A DNA stretch of 64,000 nt from Trichuris trichiura (lineage: Eukaryota; Nematoda; Enoplea; Trichinellida; Trichuridae). Position numbers and translations under genes: made by a program. The notes under the pieces are model-generated. The model saw only the letters and a list, made by a program, of their open reading frames with translations. It did no database searches and had not been told where the DNA came from. The DNA lies in the NCBI GenBank assembly GCA_037903355.1, contig JBAJFE010000005.1, positions 2,046,001 through 2,110,000 of the forward strand, in the 5' to 3' direction. Below, one piece after another: positions 51,702 through 63,797 of the stretch; position 1 is the first letter of the stretch; every line of letters starts with the position of its first letter.

Positions 51702-53038
51702 TTGTCCATGAAATTGTGTAAGTTACAGAAAGCCATAATTTTACTCGTAAATAGGCTGTTACTTCCTATGGCCGACTCGTCAACAAGTGGTCGTCCAATT
51801 CTGTTGCGTAGTATCCGCTCTTCTACAGCTTGTTCACTTAATCCATTTTCCCACGCGCTATTTGTCCAATATTTTGTGCATATCTAGTCGCTTTTTTTCG
51901 GGATGTCTGAATCTCAGCGGCTAATAAGTAAAGTAATCTGCTCGGAATCACTGAAAGTCTTCTCAGCCTCAATTTATGTAAAATTATTCCCGCGTCGGCA
52001 GCTTATATTCCTCTTGTTGCCCAACGTACGAGTTGTAACCATCTTTGGCAATGAATGTAAGCACATTTTAAATTGATATTCCCCCATGTAGGTGTTGTTA
52101 CGGTAATAATGAAGTCTTATTTGAAAATGTTATCAAAAAATACTGCCAAATTGGCTATGCGTCCATTGGTGGGCAGATTTGTCTTTATCTCTTAATAATT
52201 GGCTTTTTAAAAATTGCACTCTACGGGTACTCATTCGCCGGTTTTCCGAAGAAAGAAGATTACTTTTATTTAGCAATTTTCGAACTACAGTGCACGTGGA
52301 CCAATTAGCCGCTACAGTGCGCGTATTCAAGTTACAAGAAAGCGAAACGGCGTTTTCACAGCTTGGACGAATGGTACGTATGTTATCTCATTTGAGATGA
52401 ACACATTTTGTATCAGTAGAACGGTCTGCCGCGCAGTTTAATCTTACTTTTTAAAAACAGGCAGACTTTTGCATATTTCGAATTTTTGAAGCTCGAGTTG
52501 ACGTCACGCCTAGAAAATTCCGCCTGAACTATCTATAAGATTTTCTCCATGCTACATGCGCGAGAAGCAGATGGAACAAATGAATTGCGCGTCTAGACTG
52601 CTTTATTTTGAACCTGTTGCGCTACAGTAATATATGCAGGTAAGTATTTAAAAATTCGTATTACATCCGGTTCTAAACTTTCCGGATAAGGAAATATCCT
52701 TCTGCAACCTTGATAATGCAATTTTATTTATCTTTTAAGGCTCCCGGATGACGACGTGTTAAGCGAGCCCAACGACAACACGCAAGGGAATTAACAATCG
52801 CGTATGGTTAAATCTCGCGCTTTTATTTGACAGTACGCATTTAAAATTTGAGATTTATGCAACTGTAACGGTTTTTAGTTGTTTATTTGTTGTAGCATTC
52901 GCTGTAATTCAAAACTGACAGGAGCAAAGTAGCGCACGTTGCATTGCTATCCATAATGACGCTCGTTCGGCGTTAAGTCCGTTTCTTAACGTACAGAGCA
53001 ACGTCGGAACGCTGCGTGTTGTTGCTTTAACTTGAATT
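51702..53038. other. Intergenic region between convergent genes
   Basis: 1.3 kb between the stop of the tyrosine-motif gene (plus) and the stop of the carboxylesterase (minus). It holds both 3' ends. No supported gene. Confidence 0.6.
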
Positions 53039-56000
53039 TCAAACGTCAGCCACGATTATGTTCTTGTAATGTCTTGAACGAAAGTCAAGGCATTTTTGTG
53101 TTACCAAGCAAACAATGACTATCCAAAGGAAGACTGCAATTCCAGCCACAAGAACCCACAGCGCCCACCATGCTCGACGAAATGCGGCCAGTTGCAATTG
53201 TTCGTCGACATTCAACGTCTTGTACTTGCTTTCGTCCGGCCCTCTGACTACACTTACAAGCGTAGGTATGAGATTGTTCCAGAATTCGGCGTGCCTCCAA
53301 CGCCTTGCGCCCGACTCTGTCACCCGTAAAGGCCAATCAATGGTTAGATATCCATTGTGGTGCGATTCCATCGGTGGCCATACGATACCATGAACGGGTT
53401 GCGGCGTCGGGTTGCTTCAAATACGGAAAAAAAAGTAAGAAATCCAACCGACCAAAAAAGGATGACGATTACCCTGTTTTGGCAAAGTTTGTAATGAATC
53501 GACACCACGCGTCGGAAACCTTGTAATCCGCGTCGTTGTAGGAGAAGAATATATTGCTGCTGTATCCTTCGGTAAATATGAAAGCGTGGTCAAGTCCGTG
53601 GAAAGCGCCTGCAAAGAAATTTTCAATTATCTTCCCTCGTGGAAACATGGTGATCATTAACGCTTTATGGGCAGCTTCCTTTCGGTGCGAACTTTTCTTT
53701 TCAGGCCGAACAGATTGACGTTCACCCATTCTTCCTCGACGATATCATTGGACGGCACATGCTCGAACGAGTATAGATATACCGACTGATTGTTGTTCAG
53801 GTAAAGATCAATTTCTTTGAGCATTGGGGCCGTGAACTCAATGTCAGATTCCATCTGCAAAAATAAGTCGCTAGAAATACTTTGGTGATTTCTGTACGCG
53901 CTCTGTGCGTACAAAAGAAGCAGTACGTCACTCCCCAAATGATGACGTCATTTCAAAAAATCAGTTTCCTCTCAAATCTATGCTTCTAAGCGTAATGTTC
54001 AAAGGAAATTGATTTTTGAACAACGCCCTTAAGAATCTTTAAATATTGTTTTCCCAGCGCGGCTTCGGCAAATTCTTCGTCATCTCAAAAACTGCATCTA
54101 CTATTTTATTGTTATGTTTTTGCTTTTGAGTAAATAGGGTAGCATAAGGAGTATTCAAATATTTTTTCTTTCTCAGCATCGTAGCTATACATCTATCCAG
54201 CGTTTCGGTTGCTTTGTAACAACGTATCCGTCCGCAATGCAACTTGTAAAACGCTTTCTTTTATTATTTATATTATTTTGTACGAGAATATCGTTATTGC
54301 ATACCCGTTGGAGTGCTTGAACAAATTTAGTCATATCCCACGGCGGTCCCGAGTCGTTCCAAACCAAGTAATGATGAAGGGCAACTAGCGCGATCATTTT
54401 CAAAGTGCTATTCGGCAATGTATTGTCGAAGTAAGGCATAAAGCTTTGTTGTACGATCATTTGCGCTTTTTCAAGCGCTATCTGCTCGTTGATACTCGTG
54501 TACGATTTGAATCCGTAAAAGACGGCTGCAATTGAAGCAATTAGAAAATTGTCGAACCTTCGATTTGTTTACCTTTTTTATGAGCCCATTCGACGTCAGC
54601 TACGCCTATGAGTATCGGTACACGGGATAAATTGCTCAACAGCTCGTTGACGTTGTAGGGAATAATTTCGCCGTCGATAATAACTTGACCAAGACCGAGC
54701 TGAAATGAGTTGTCGTCGTTTGGCTTAAACGGGCTTGCATAGGTCACTTCGTAGGTGAAGGCTTTTCGCATGAGCGGATTGGAAAAGTCGGCTTTCAGCT
54801 TGATGCATTCGTAGACGTCTTTTTCGGTAACAGTTGAGTCGCACTGCAACGCGTGCTCCATGAAGTTGCATCCGTAGTCTTGGGTCGCTTCCACTTGCGC
54901 CCACGATTCTTCCGAAGTTATTTTCTTCTCGCACGTTAAGTATTTGTACAAATTATCCACGCTCCAATTAGGTACACCAAATCGCTGCAATGCCCATCCG
55001 GCCGTTATTGAACCGCTCATTAAAATAGCTCGATGAACCAGACCTAAAGGGATTCAATCTTGTTTGGATTGTTGAAAAATGATTCGTTGATTTGTTAACC
55101 TTTGGTTACTGGTGACAGCGCCAATAAGGAAGCGCTGGAACCACCGGCGCTTTCGCCCATAACGGTAACCATGTCAGGGTCGCCGTTGAATTCACGGATA
55201 TTGGCTTGGAGCCACGCTAGAGCTTCAATTTGGTCCCATATGCCAAAATTACCTTTGGCGTCGGATAGGGATGTGGAAAGAAAGCCTTATGGGGCTATTG
55301 AAAATCGTACATTCTTTTTTTGATACAAATATCTTACCTAATGGTCCGAGTCGATAGTTGAGCGTTACCAAAGTCACATTTTTGAGCACTATATTTTTCA
55401 AGGCAACCTCTGTATCTACTCCGCTGTCGCTTGAACCGGCAAGCAAGGAGCCGCCATGTATCCACACAATTACAGGATATAACGTATCCGCATTTTCTTC
55501 CTAAATCGATAGGCGCGTGGTTTACTACGTCAAATGATTGTAGCCGCATACATATGGGGAAAATATGTTTAGATACAGACAATCTTCCTTCTGACGTTTC
55601 ATGTTGCTTCCAGAGAAACGATCATGCTCGTGAAAATCCATGAACTGGATGCAAGGCGGACCATATTCGAATGCTATGTGGTCACCTTCCCATGATTTCT
55701 TTTTTATTGGTTTCTGAAACAATCGACAACGCTTATCTTAGACGGAATTTTTTAATGTACTCATCTTGCAAACCGAGTTTTCAGGTACGCGGAAAGAAAT
55801 TGATTCGATTTTAATTATTAAAGATAAGAACTTTGATTGCCTAAACTATTTCCGGCTGCGTCGTCTTTCCCTTAGCGAAGCAACTTGGGCGATCCCCTAA
55901 TTTGACTTATTCGGGATTCGCAAGTTGACTAGCTTTTACGTCCGTGGGATATACGTCTTTAAGAAAACGGTATTTCTTCTGTTGAACCTATCCGCGCTAG

Positions 56001-56277
56001 AGTCAATCGATGAGAGTGTAGAAATTCTTACTTGAAAACGAAGCGGCCCGACAGGGGGTTCCGCGTATGGTATCCCTAAGTAAACTTGAACTTGTCGATT
56101 GGTGATGTTCCATAGGCGTCCTTTTATGAATCCTTGTTCGACTTTGACTGTATGATAGCCGTCCAAAGCCTGCGTCGATACCGTACTTAGACAGCCGAGG
56201 AACGCTGTCGTCAGTAATGTCAGCTGTGCGGAAAATATGCTTTCCCGAGAGCATGACACGCCCAAGAATGTCTTCAT
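53039..56277 (-). CDS. Type-B carboxylesterase with C-terminal membrane anchor, 9 exons
   Basis: Alpha/beta-hydrolase of the cholinesterase/carboxylesterase family. Exons: 56277-56032, 55713-55552, 55500-55338, 55285-55100, 55043-54573, 54525-54305, 53854-53726, 53630-53473, 53414-53039. Phases close to 703 aa. A hydrophobic N-terminal stretch (residues about 18-34) is a signal peptide. Then follow QVQVYLGIPYAEPPVGPLRF, EDCLYLNIFSP, the oxyanion-hole strand VIVWIHGGSLLAG, LNYRLGPLGFLS, the nucleophile elbow GESAGG (Ser about 236), a probable Glu in GVADVEW (about 404) and the His in GAFHGLDHAF (about 537). The catalytic triad therefore looks intact. After WPP the protein continues to a hydrophobic helix, WWALWVLVAGIAVFLWIVIV, and a short tail, so it should be anchored with the enzyme outside the cell or in the lumen. 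The 53726/53630 junction is the phase-consistent choice. An alternative short exon within 54242-54039 was not used because the family runs directly across that gap. Confidence 0.88.
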
Positions 56278-58411
56278 TGTACCATCGACATGCTCCCAAG
56301 AAGGTTAAACGATTTTCAAGGCGTTCGTTCGGTTTCAGGCTTGATTGTTCGAGGCACCCGCTTTAGCATACTTTGATGTAATGAAGCGCGCAAGATTGGT
56401 TCGGATGCTTCAGCGACGGCTGTTCTTCGTGCTTGGAATTGCTCGTCGGTTCGGCTAGATTATTTATCGAAGCAAACGCTAGCAATTTGAATGGGAAGCA
56501 CCAACGTTGCCGTTGACAAAGTTTGGCATCTGCCGCGAACGAAAGCGCGGACTGGCGCAGACACGCACCAAGGCTCATTGTACTTCTCTTTCCGCTTGAA
56601 AATTTGCAGACCGATAGTTATCTCTACGACATTAGTCTTTCTTAACACCACATCAAATGAATTCGAACGCGTTTGAACTATGGAAAAAAGCCTACTTACC
56701 TTCCGTACTCAATTGGCGAAGCGTATAAGTGAGTAGTGGTTGAGTATAGATGTTTGCCAACAGCTATTCAATAACTGTGAAACGTTGGCAAACATCCATG
56801 TCAACCATAGATGTCTCCCTTGTCAAGTTGGGTCGGCTTGTCTTCTGAGAACACACTTACGCGTCTTGCTTTGATGCAACAACAATGAATCAAAACACTG
56901 CCTTTTATTAGAATGCCTTTTAGTGATTATTTTCACTTAGTTGCATACTGCAGTAAGAAGGAGCTGTGCTTTGTTTTTGAAGTATACGTGAAGAAATGCT
57001 GTGATGTGGAAAGTCTCCATGATGGAAAAGGTTGTATTGTCTTCATTCACGAGCTCCGCTTGGCAACGTGCCAACTATTCCACTGAACCCTTAGGATAGT
57101 TTGTATGCTCACCTTTTTGCCATTAAGATGTCCAAAGACTAGCCACTCTAATGCCTGCGAAGTCCCGGATGCGTACCCTACCTTCGTCTTGCTATTCAAA
57201 AACTTTTACATCATGGTTAGCCTTGTTGGTTTGGCAAAAACGTTCAGGCGTTTTTCTGTTCCGGAACGTCGCGCGAACTTGATTCATTTATTCAAACAGC
57301 CGGAAGAGGTTGCATGTCGATTTGAAGGTGTTTCGAGCATTCCTATTTTCCGATTGGGATAATTTCCAATGAGTTATGACGAACCGGATGGAAGAAAAAG
57401 TTCGGGCGCACCTCAGCTGTTTATGATGACATGACGAATTTCAAATCCGTAAATCCCGATAAGTCAGCCGTCATTGACCGCTAGAATAGTTGCTAAACAA
57501 TGTCGGTCTCTACGCTGTTTTTGCTCGGCGTACAAAGGCCATTTTCCGTTCCCTTTCTTCGGCTGCAGGCGTGAAGCGCATCGCTTCAATACTTAACACT
57601 TCTCGCCGCGTCTTTTATTACAAAGGTAACCATTGTAAGCGCCCATTTCGTCGACTAGAATGAATAGGGTCGTACGTAGGACGTTTTTTTGCTGCTCGAA
57701 CGGCTGTTGTTGCAAAAATTAGACACAGTGCTTCTGCGGTGAGTAACGTCAGTCTGGCAAAAGACAACTGGCCATGTCACGTGATATTTTAAAAAGGAAT
57801 TGCCGTGCTTGGTGCCCCGATTTAGCAAAACTTTTCTAATCTACGCAAATCGCGCTTTGGTTCAGTGCTATTACTTTTCCAGTCGGCTCAGCTGCTTCTG
57901 ATAACACTGAATTGCCAGATTCTGTCGACCGCCTTAGTTTAGGCTTTTTTCTTTGAGTAGTTAGCCGAATGCTTTAAGTTTTTCCAACCATAGAAAATGA
58001 GGACGTTTTGAGCATAGCAAAAACGACAGCGTCCTTCAGAATAATTTTTTTTTTAATTTTTAAATTTTTTAAACATTACTGTTCGCGGCTGACGAAGCAG
58101 CGCTTCGATTATCGCCCCCTTCGTTGAATAAGTGCTTACGAATATCGGTGAATCAACGTAGGCAGAAAAGTAATGGAATGGCTTTTATTTCGTGTTTCCC
58201 AAAAGTAGCGTCTGATGAATAGTGCAGACTTGTCTTTTCAATGTAAAGTTTCCGTTCCGCAAAAGCTAAAACGCCGCGCTGTACCTAAGCGTACTTGCAA
58301 ATCATTATTTTGTAGCGCGCTTTGTCTTTCGACGGGAGATTGAGCTAATTGCATCCTGAAGCTATAAATGCTAGCATATTTTCATTGCTTATTGTAATGT
58401 TCAATTTTTGA
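56278..58411. other. Intergenic region between divergent genes
   Basis: 2.1 kb upstream of both the carboxylesterase (minus) and the SLC18B1-like gene (plus). Both promoters should be here. The short frames at 56363-56676 (both strands) and 57105-57362 have no recognisable features. Confidence 0.55.
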
Positions 58412-61400
58412 ATGGGCTCAAAAGGAGTATACGGTACCTTCCAGCCGGAGGAGCAACCTGTCAAAAAAAATCAACAGAAGCAGCAGTTGAATCCTACAGC
58501 GGGTATATGCATGCTATTTTTTAATTTCGAAAAGTCGAGTACCGCGCGGAGGGAAGGAAATGCAATTTTGCATTTTGACCAAATTTGGCGGCGACGCGAC
58601 TGCTTCTTTGCATTTCCGCGTTTTTTGCAGGGCCGCATATTAATATTTCGAAGCCGCGCGGCGTGATCACTTTAGTTGCGTTGGCTTTGAGCAACACTTG
58701 CAGCACCGTCGTGTTTTCATGCATTGCACCTTTCTATCCCTTAGAGGTAAGCAACTTATTACGTCTTTCGTTTGGGTTTTTTAAAATTAATTTGTTTCAA
58801 GGCTCAAGCAAAGGGAGCAAGTCGTCTTGCCGTCGGCATTTTATTTGGCATATACGAATTGACAACATTTTTTATGTCCCCACTTTTCGGAAAGCTCGTA
58901 AGGACGTCTTGCCTACTCGTAAAATATTGTTATGCAAATTTTTTCTTTGTTTGACGGTCACTTAATTATTTATTTTTTCAAATGATAAATTGCTGACGCT
59001 CCTGCATCGGTAAATGGACTGCTTAAGGTCTCTCGAATTGGTTCCCGCGTTCAGTTCAGCGTGGGAATGTGCGTCGTTGGTTTCTCCTCTTTCCTCTTTG
59101 GGTGAGTATTGTTTTGCGAATTGTGAAAACACGCATCAATAGAAAAAGTTGAATTTCAAGCGAGGCTGTTTATGTTTCAATAAATTTAGGCGCTTCAGTG
59201 GCCTAGTATGTATTCGCAGTGTATCCTTCCATAGCAACATTATAACATGCTTTGCGTTAAGATTATTGTATGAATAGGCGACTGCGTGCGATATTTTGCG
59301 TAAACATTTGAAATTTCAGCATGCGCACAAAAACTCAGAAATACATTACGTGATATGATCATTTCCATTTAGACTGCTAAAATGGGCTCCAGATGGATGG
59401 GGGTTCATCGCTCTCTCAATTATTATCCGAATGGTCGAAGCAGTCGGCAATGCCGCCTTCATAACAGCGTCATTCAGCATCGTAATGGGAATGTATCCAA
59501 ATCGAGTTGCCTCTAGCTTGGTTTGTTTCTATTTGCTTTGCACCGCCTTGCCACAGTGCTATTTATTTTTATGGCTTTCTTGAAACCTTCTCCGGCCTCG
59601 GTTACGCCGTCGGACCTACAATTGGCGGGTTGCTTTACGAGGTACGCGAATCCCGAATTTTAATGTATTTATTTGGAGTTTCACCGAGTGGCGCATTTAG
59701 GTTGGTGGTTTTGCTCTTCCTTTTTGGGTATTGGGCGCAACGTTAGCTTTAGCGGGCTTTGTCGCTTTTTGCTTCATTCCCGATCAGAATGGTTGTATTG
59801 TTACGCGCGGGATTGGCTTTTTTGTTGATTTTCAATGGTCTTTCAGAAAGCGCCGATGAAAGTAAACATTCCAAGAAGAGCCTTTTAGCCATACCAATCA
59901 TACTGGTAATGAATATAAGCGTAGTGTTGACCGCCGCTTCTATGGCATTCTTCGACCCAACGCTTGCAGCCCATTTGAAGCAGGTAAAACTAGATTTCTT
60001 TTCGATTAGGAAGTTTTCAATTACCTCTTCATTTGTTTAAGTTTAACCTAATCCCTAAGTGGATAGGCGTCATGTTCACTATTGTTGGAGGCACATACCT
60101 TATTCTGACCCCTGTTTCCGGATACCTATCTGAAAAGATGGTGTGTATATCGTGCTTTATTCATACGGTTTGCATGTAGGCCTAAGTAGGTAGTAACCAT
60201 CATTCTTTGACATACACTAACTCTTCGTAAGTTGTCAACAATTCCATATTTGACCATTCGATATGTCAACAAGGCAATTCCGGCGTGTAGGTCTCTTATC
60301 CTTACGATAATAGTTGGCACAATTCATTTTTATCTGTTGTCCGCAACTTGTTCCGCTCAATGTGTTTACGCAATAGTCAGATAATGACTCTTGGTCATGC
60401 CTTATCTGTGTGGCGGTAAGGGAAGTCAATACTTCGGAACCAACGAGCAGTTGGTTGATCTGTATGTCCTCTTTGCTATACTGTCGTTGAGAATGGCAGT
60501 TGCACGTTCCACATGAATCAACTTAAGCAGAAAAAATTATGAAAATTCAGTTTGTTTTAATTAAATGAGTTAAGGCTAAGATGTAGACAGCCGAAAACCT
60601 GAATAGGTGGAAAATGCATTGTAAAGTGGCCTTGTGGCAGTTGTGCATCAGCATATGCTAGATAAGGAACGTATTTGAATATTCAAAGTTATTGATCTGA
60701 AAAACAGGAATAGCATAGTACAGCTTCGACTCAAATGCATTCCTTATGCAGAAGATGCCAATGTACGACTGCTGCAAAGCCAAACTCTGCAGTGCATCAT
60801 CGACTTGTCTGGAATTTCGATCTTTCAGGATTTCGACCGTCACTACCGTACGCCTTTATACCTTTGGTGATCAGGCAAATAAGTGTAAACAGAAAAAGAA
60901 GTATGCTGCCAATTTCAAGTATACTCGATAGTGGCGATGTGTCGTAGTATCAGCAATATTGTGCATGCCCTTAGTTCAGCGTTTTTCCGTAGTTCATCCC
61001 ATATTTGAGTGACTGCTGCTTTTTTATAATCACTTCATTTTATGGCTAACCAATTCTTGATTGTTTCGTCTTTTTAGAACTGCGGTGCTGGTCTTATGAT
61101 GCTGGGAAGCATCGCTGCATTCGCCGGTTTTTTGCTAGTTGGACCGTCTCCTCTTGTACCAGTTCCCAAGTAATTAAAGGTTCAATTCTCTTCATTGTAC
61201 ATCAAGTGGCATTTGCTTGAAATATGTCTCGGTTGTTTAAACTGTTCGTACGTTTCATTATAAATCGATTTAATTTGTGTGCATTTTTACTCTCCAGCGA
61301 TTTTATTCAAATTTTATTTAATTCACTTAACCGTTCAACATCAAAAGCTAATGCAAGCTGGCCATTTCCCATATGTGACCTCTGCAGCTAACCGCTTTTC

Positions 61401-61960
61401 TAGATCTATAACCGTCGTTGCACTTAGCTTATTTTGCATTGGATGCGCTTTGGCTTCGCTTATGATTCCTCCAATCACCTATTGCCTACAGGCTGCCTTG
61501 TAAGTCGATTTGACATGTATATAGAACATTATCTGGTTGTGTGCAGAAAAAAAGGTCATCCGAACAATATTGAAACGTTTGGACAGGTATCTGGCCTGTT
61601 GAATGCTTCATTGTCACTCGGGTAGGTGCCCATACAGTAATTAGCACTGCTGAAGGCGCAAATAATTTAAGTGGCTTCCTGGGTCCAACCGTGGGAACAG
61701 CGATTGTTAATTTTTATGGATTCAGTTGGACTGCGACAGGGTTTGCATTTCTTCATTTATTTTTCGTAAGTAATTTGTCTTGTTATTATATTTGCATTTA
61801 TGTTTTTTCGAAGGCGTTCGTTCTGTTACTTACTGCTATTCTGGTGGGCCGGGAGAAACAGGAAACTGCTCCAGTGCATGATAAGAAAAATGAGGCAAAG
61901 AGTCCTGCCGAATTTCTCATGCCTGAAGAAGCACGTATTTTATCGCCTCCGCGTTTCTAG
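58412..61960 (+). CDS. SLC18B1: SLC18B1-like MFS transporter, 14 exons
   Basis: Major-facilitator transporter of the SLC18B1 group (vesicular polyamine transporter in mammals). Exons: 58412-58502, 58631-58746, 58802-58897, 59028-59101, 59373-59520, about 59573-59641, 59701-59791, 59847-59983, 60042-60140, 61078-61169, 61404-61499, 61547-61621, 61672-61765, 61814-61960; about 474 aa (human 456). A hydrophilic N-terminus is followed by about 12 hydrophobic segments. Landmarks: CIAPFYPLEAQAKGAS after helix 1, KWAPDGWGFIALSIIIRMVEA, ETFSGLGYAVGPTIGGLLYE (MFS motif after helix 5), FDPTLAAHL, ETFGQVSGLLNASLSLGGF and LGPTVGTAIVNFYGF. The tail KKNEAKSPAEFLMPEEARIL is cytoplasmic. The 59520/59573 junction has no AG acceptor in the needed phase (see findings). 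The loop at 60140/61078 is about 9 residues shorter than in human, so a small exon may be missed in that 937-nt intron. Confidence 0.85.
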
Positions 61961-63037
61961 TTGCTACCAACTTAATGGAAAATGGATGATCTACTCGTCT
62001 ATATTTGCATTTGAGTACTTTCTTGTCATGCATAATTGTCTCAGTGCAGTATGAGGTTGTAAATAGCGTAATTAAAAGTTGTTACCGAAACGGATCAATC
62101 CAAAGTTCCCTCCGCGGGTAAAGCTCCCGAATTTCGCTATTCATTATTGCGGCTGCTATGTGGAAACTCTGTTGAAATTGAATAGTTCGAATGCTTTTCT
62201 TCAAGGATATTTCTACCCTCTTTTTATTTAGGATTACGAAGAATGACAGATTGTAAAAGGTTACTTCATATCAAGCCTATAATGCTAAGATTGTCAGCAG
62301 AAAACCACTCCAAGAATACCCTAATGTTATTAATGCTTATTAATACTGTGTTCTCAAGTGGTTCAAGTTATTGAACGGCTAGCTCGAACTGTAAGTAAAG
62401 AGTGACAGTCTTTACGTAGGGCATCAATTCGATATTTCGTCCAAAAATTTGTCAACGGAGAATTTCGTTGGTGAATAACAATCATGCTTCAAATCTTATT
62501 TGTATTAGCTGCCTCTGGTATAATTTATTATCCGCTGTTCATTTTCCAGTTCAGAAGGAACGTACGGGCAGGATGGTTGAGCGAGTCTGCATTAAAAATG
62601 ACATCATTGGCGTGTACGACCTATGTTGCGGAGTGGATGAATGAAATACGTTTTTGTCTTTAAGCGTACCACGAAAGTACACTATGTTTCGGTAAGTTAC
62701 AAAGAATAGTCAGTGCGTTAAACCAAATTGCTGAGCTAACAGTTTACCCATGTTGTATATATATATATACATGCAACATGGGTGCAGCGTCGAATGGTGC
62801 TTACATTGTTAATATTAACTTATTATTATTTGTACTTTGAGTTTATAATGTCGCTCAGATCAAGCGAAATGCTACTTCAGTTTGTCAGCGCGATTTATTC
62901 GATCCGAGACAATGTAGATAAACAATTTCGGTAGAATGGTTTACTTTTGCCATGCTTGTACAAAATGTATGAAATAATAACGCAGACAGCTACGGGCGAA
63001 TAACGTTTATGCAATTAGTTTAGGCGGTCATTGAGTT
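61961..63037. other. Intergenic region between convergent genes
   Basis: 1.1 kb separating the stop of the SLC18B1-like gene from the stop of the REEP5-like gene. No supported gene. It contains a 10-bp-arm inverted repeat around a TA run at 62746-62783. Confidence 0.6.
62746..62783. repeat. Inverted repeat flanking a (TA)n core
   Basis: ACCCATGTTG (62746-62755) and CAACATGGGT (62774-62783) are exact reverse complements separated by 18 bp, mostly TATATATATATATA. It can extrude as a cruciform. Confidence 0.9.
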
Positions 63038-63520
63038 TCACTGTGCTTCCCCACCGCTGGGCAAAATGCGAGCAACGGCGAAGGGATGCACGTGAGATTC
63101 GTAGAGCTTTTCCGCTCCACGATAAATTGGCAAATAAAGCCACAATAGGAAGACACATTTTGCCACCCAGTAGAATGGAAAGTATTGCATCACTTTGTCG
63201 GCGAAAAAGTCAAATAAGGAATATAAGGCAAAAATGGTCCAATACGTCAGCCATTGTGTATCATCTTTCTTGTCTGGTGTTTCAATAGCACGTATGGACA
63301 TGTAAGCTGGATAAGCAAAGCCGATCGTGTTGCAGACAAGTTTTGCAAAGTAGCCAATAATTAGGTAAATAGCAAGAAGGGCAGATACTGCAGCGAAGCA
63401 TTCTTCTCTCTTTCGTTTTGTTACTTCTTCTATCTTGGCAAACCCTTTACCAAAAGGATTTGTCTCATCATACAAAAGTGTATTGATGTCCTGCTTTATC
63501 TGATTGACCACGTCAGCCAT
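63038..63520 (-). CDS. yop-1: REEP5/Yop1-like ER-shaping protein, single exon
   Basis: Member of the TB2/DP1/HVA22 family (REEP5, Yop1p), hairpin membrane proteins that curve tubular ER. The 160-aa protein begins MADVVNQIKQDINTLLYDET. It then has paired hydrophobic segments (residues about 43-65, and two more at about 93-111 and 118-132) with the family signature YPAYMSIRAIETPDKKDDTQWLTYW in between, followed by FPFYWVAKCVFLLWL and a short C-terminus (YESHVHPFAVARIL). Human REEP5 is 189 aa, so this protein lacks most of the charged C-terminal tail. The frame is uninterrupted and no intron is seen, unlike nearly all other genes here. The start is the first ATG of the frame and gives the expected N-terminal length. 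Confidence 0.92.
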   Translation of the reverse strand: MADVVNQIKQDINTLLYDETNPFGKGFAKIEEVTKRKREECFAAVSALLAIYLIIGYFAKLVCNTIGFAYPAYMSIRAIETPDKKDDTQWLTYWTIFALYSLFDFFADKVMQYFPFYWVAKCVFLLWLYLPIYRGAEKLYESHVHPFAVARILPSGGEAQ

Positions 63521-63755
63521 CGTCAGCCGTCTGACTCAACAATAAACTGAGACAGTCAAAGATGCCCGCAATGACGTTGAATAAATACTTTAAAGTTAAG
63601 TCGCTTTAAAGTGCCAAGTTCGTTCGCTAAACAATGACTGTTATGTACGAAGTTGCGTTTTCATGCAACGATAGCGTAGTTTAAGCCTCAAAGCAAGCAA
63701 GGCAAAGTCACGTTCTGTTTATGGTAGTGCCGCGTCTTGTTCACCGCAAACTGTA

Positions 63756-63797
<42 letters not shown>

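Noticed and set aside
54039..54242. Possible extra exon in the carboxylesterase gap 54304-53855
   Set aside because: Skipping it keeps phase and gives the family's direct transition from the helical segment to the strand before SFEH; including it adds an unrelated lysine-rich stretch.
57105..57362. 85-codon plus-strand frame between the esterase and the transporter
   Set aside because: No recognisable motif and no matching splice context with the transporter's first exon.
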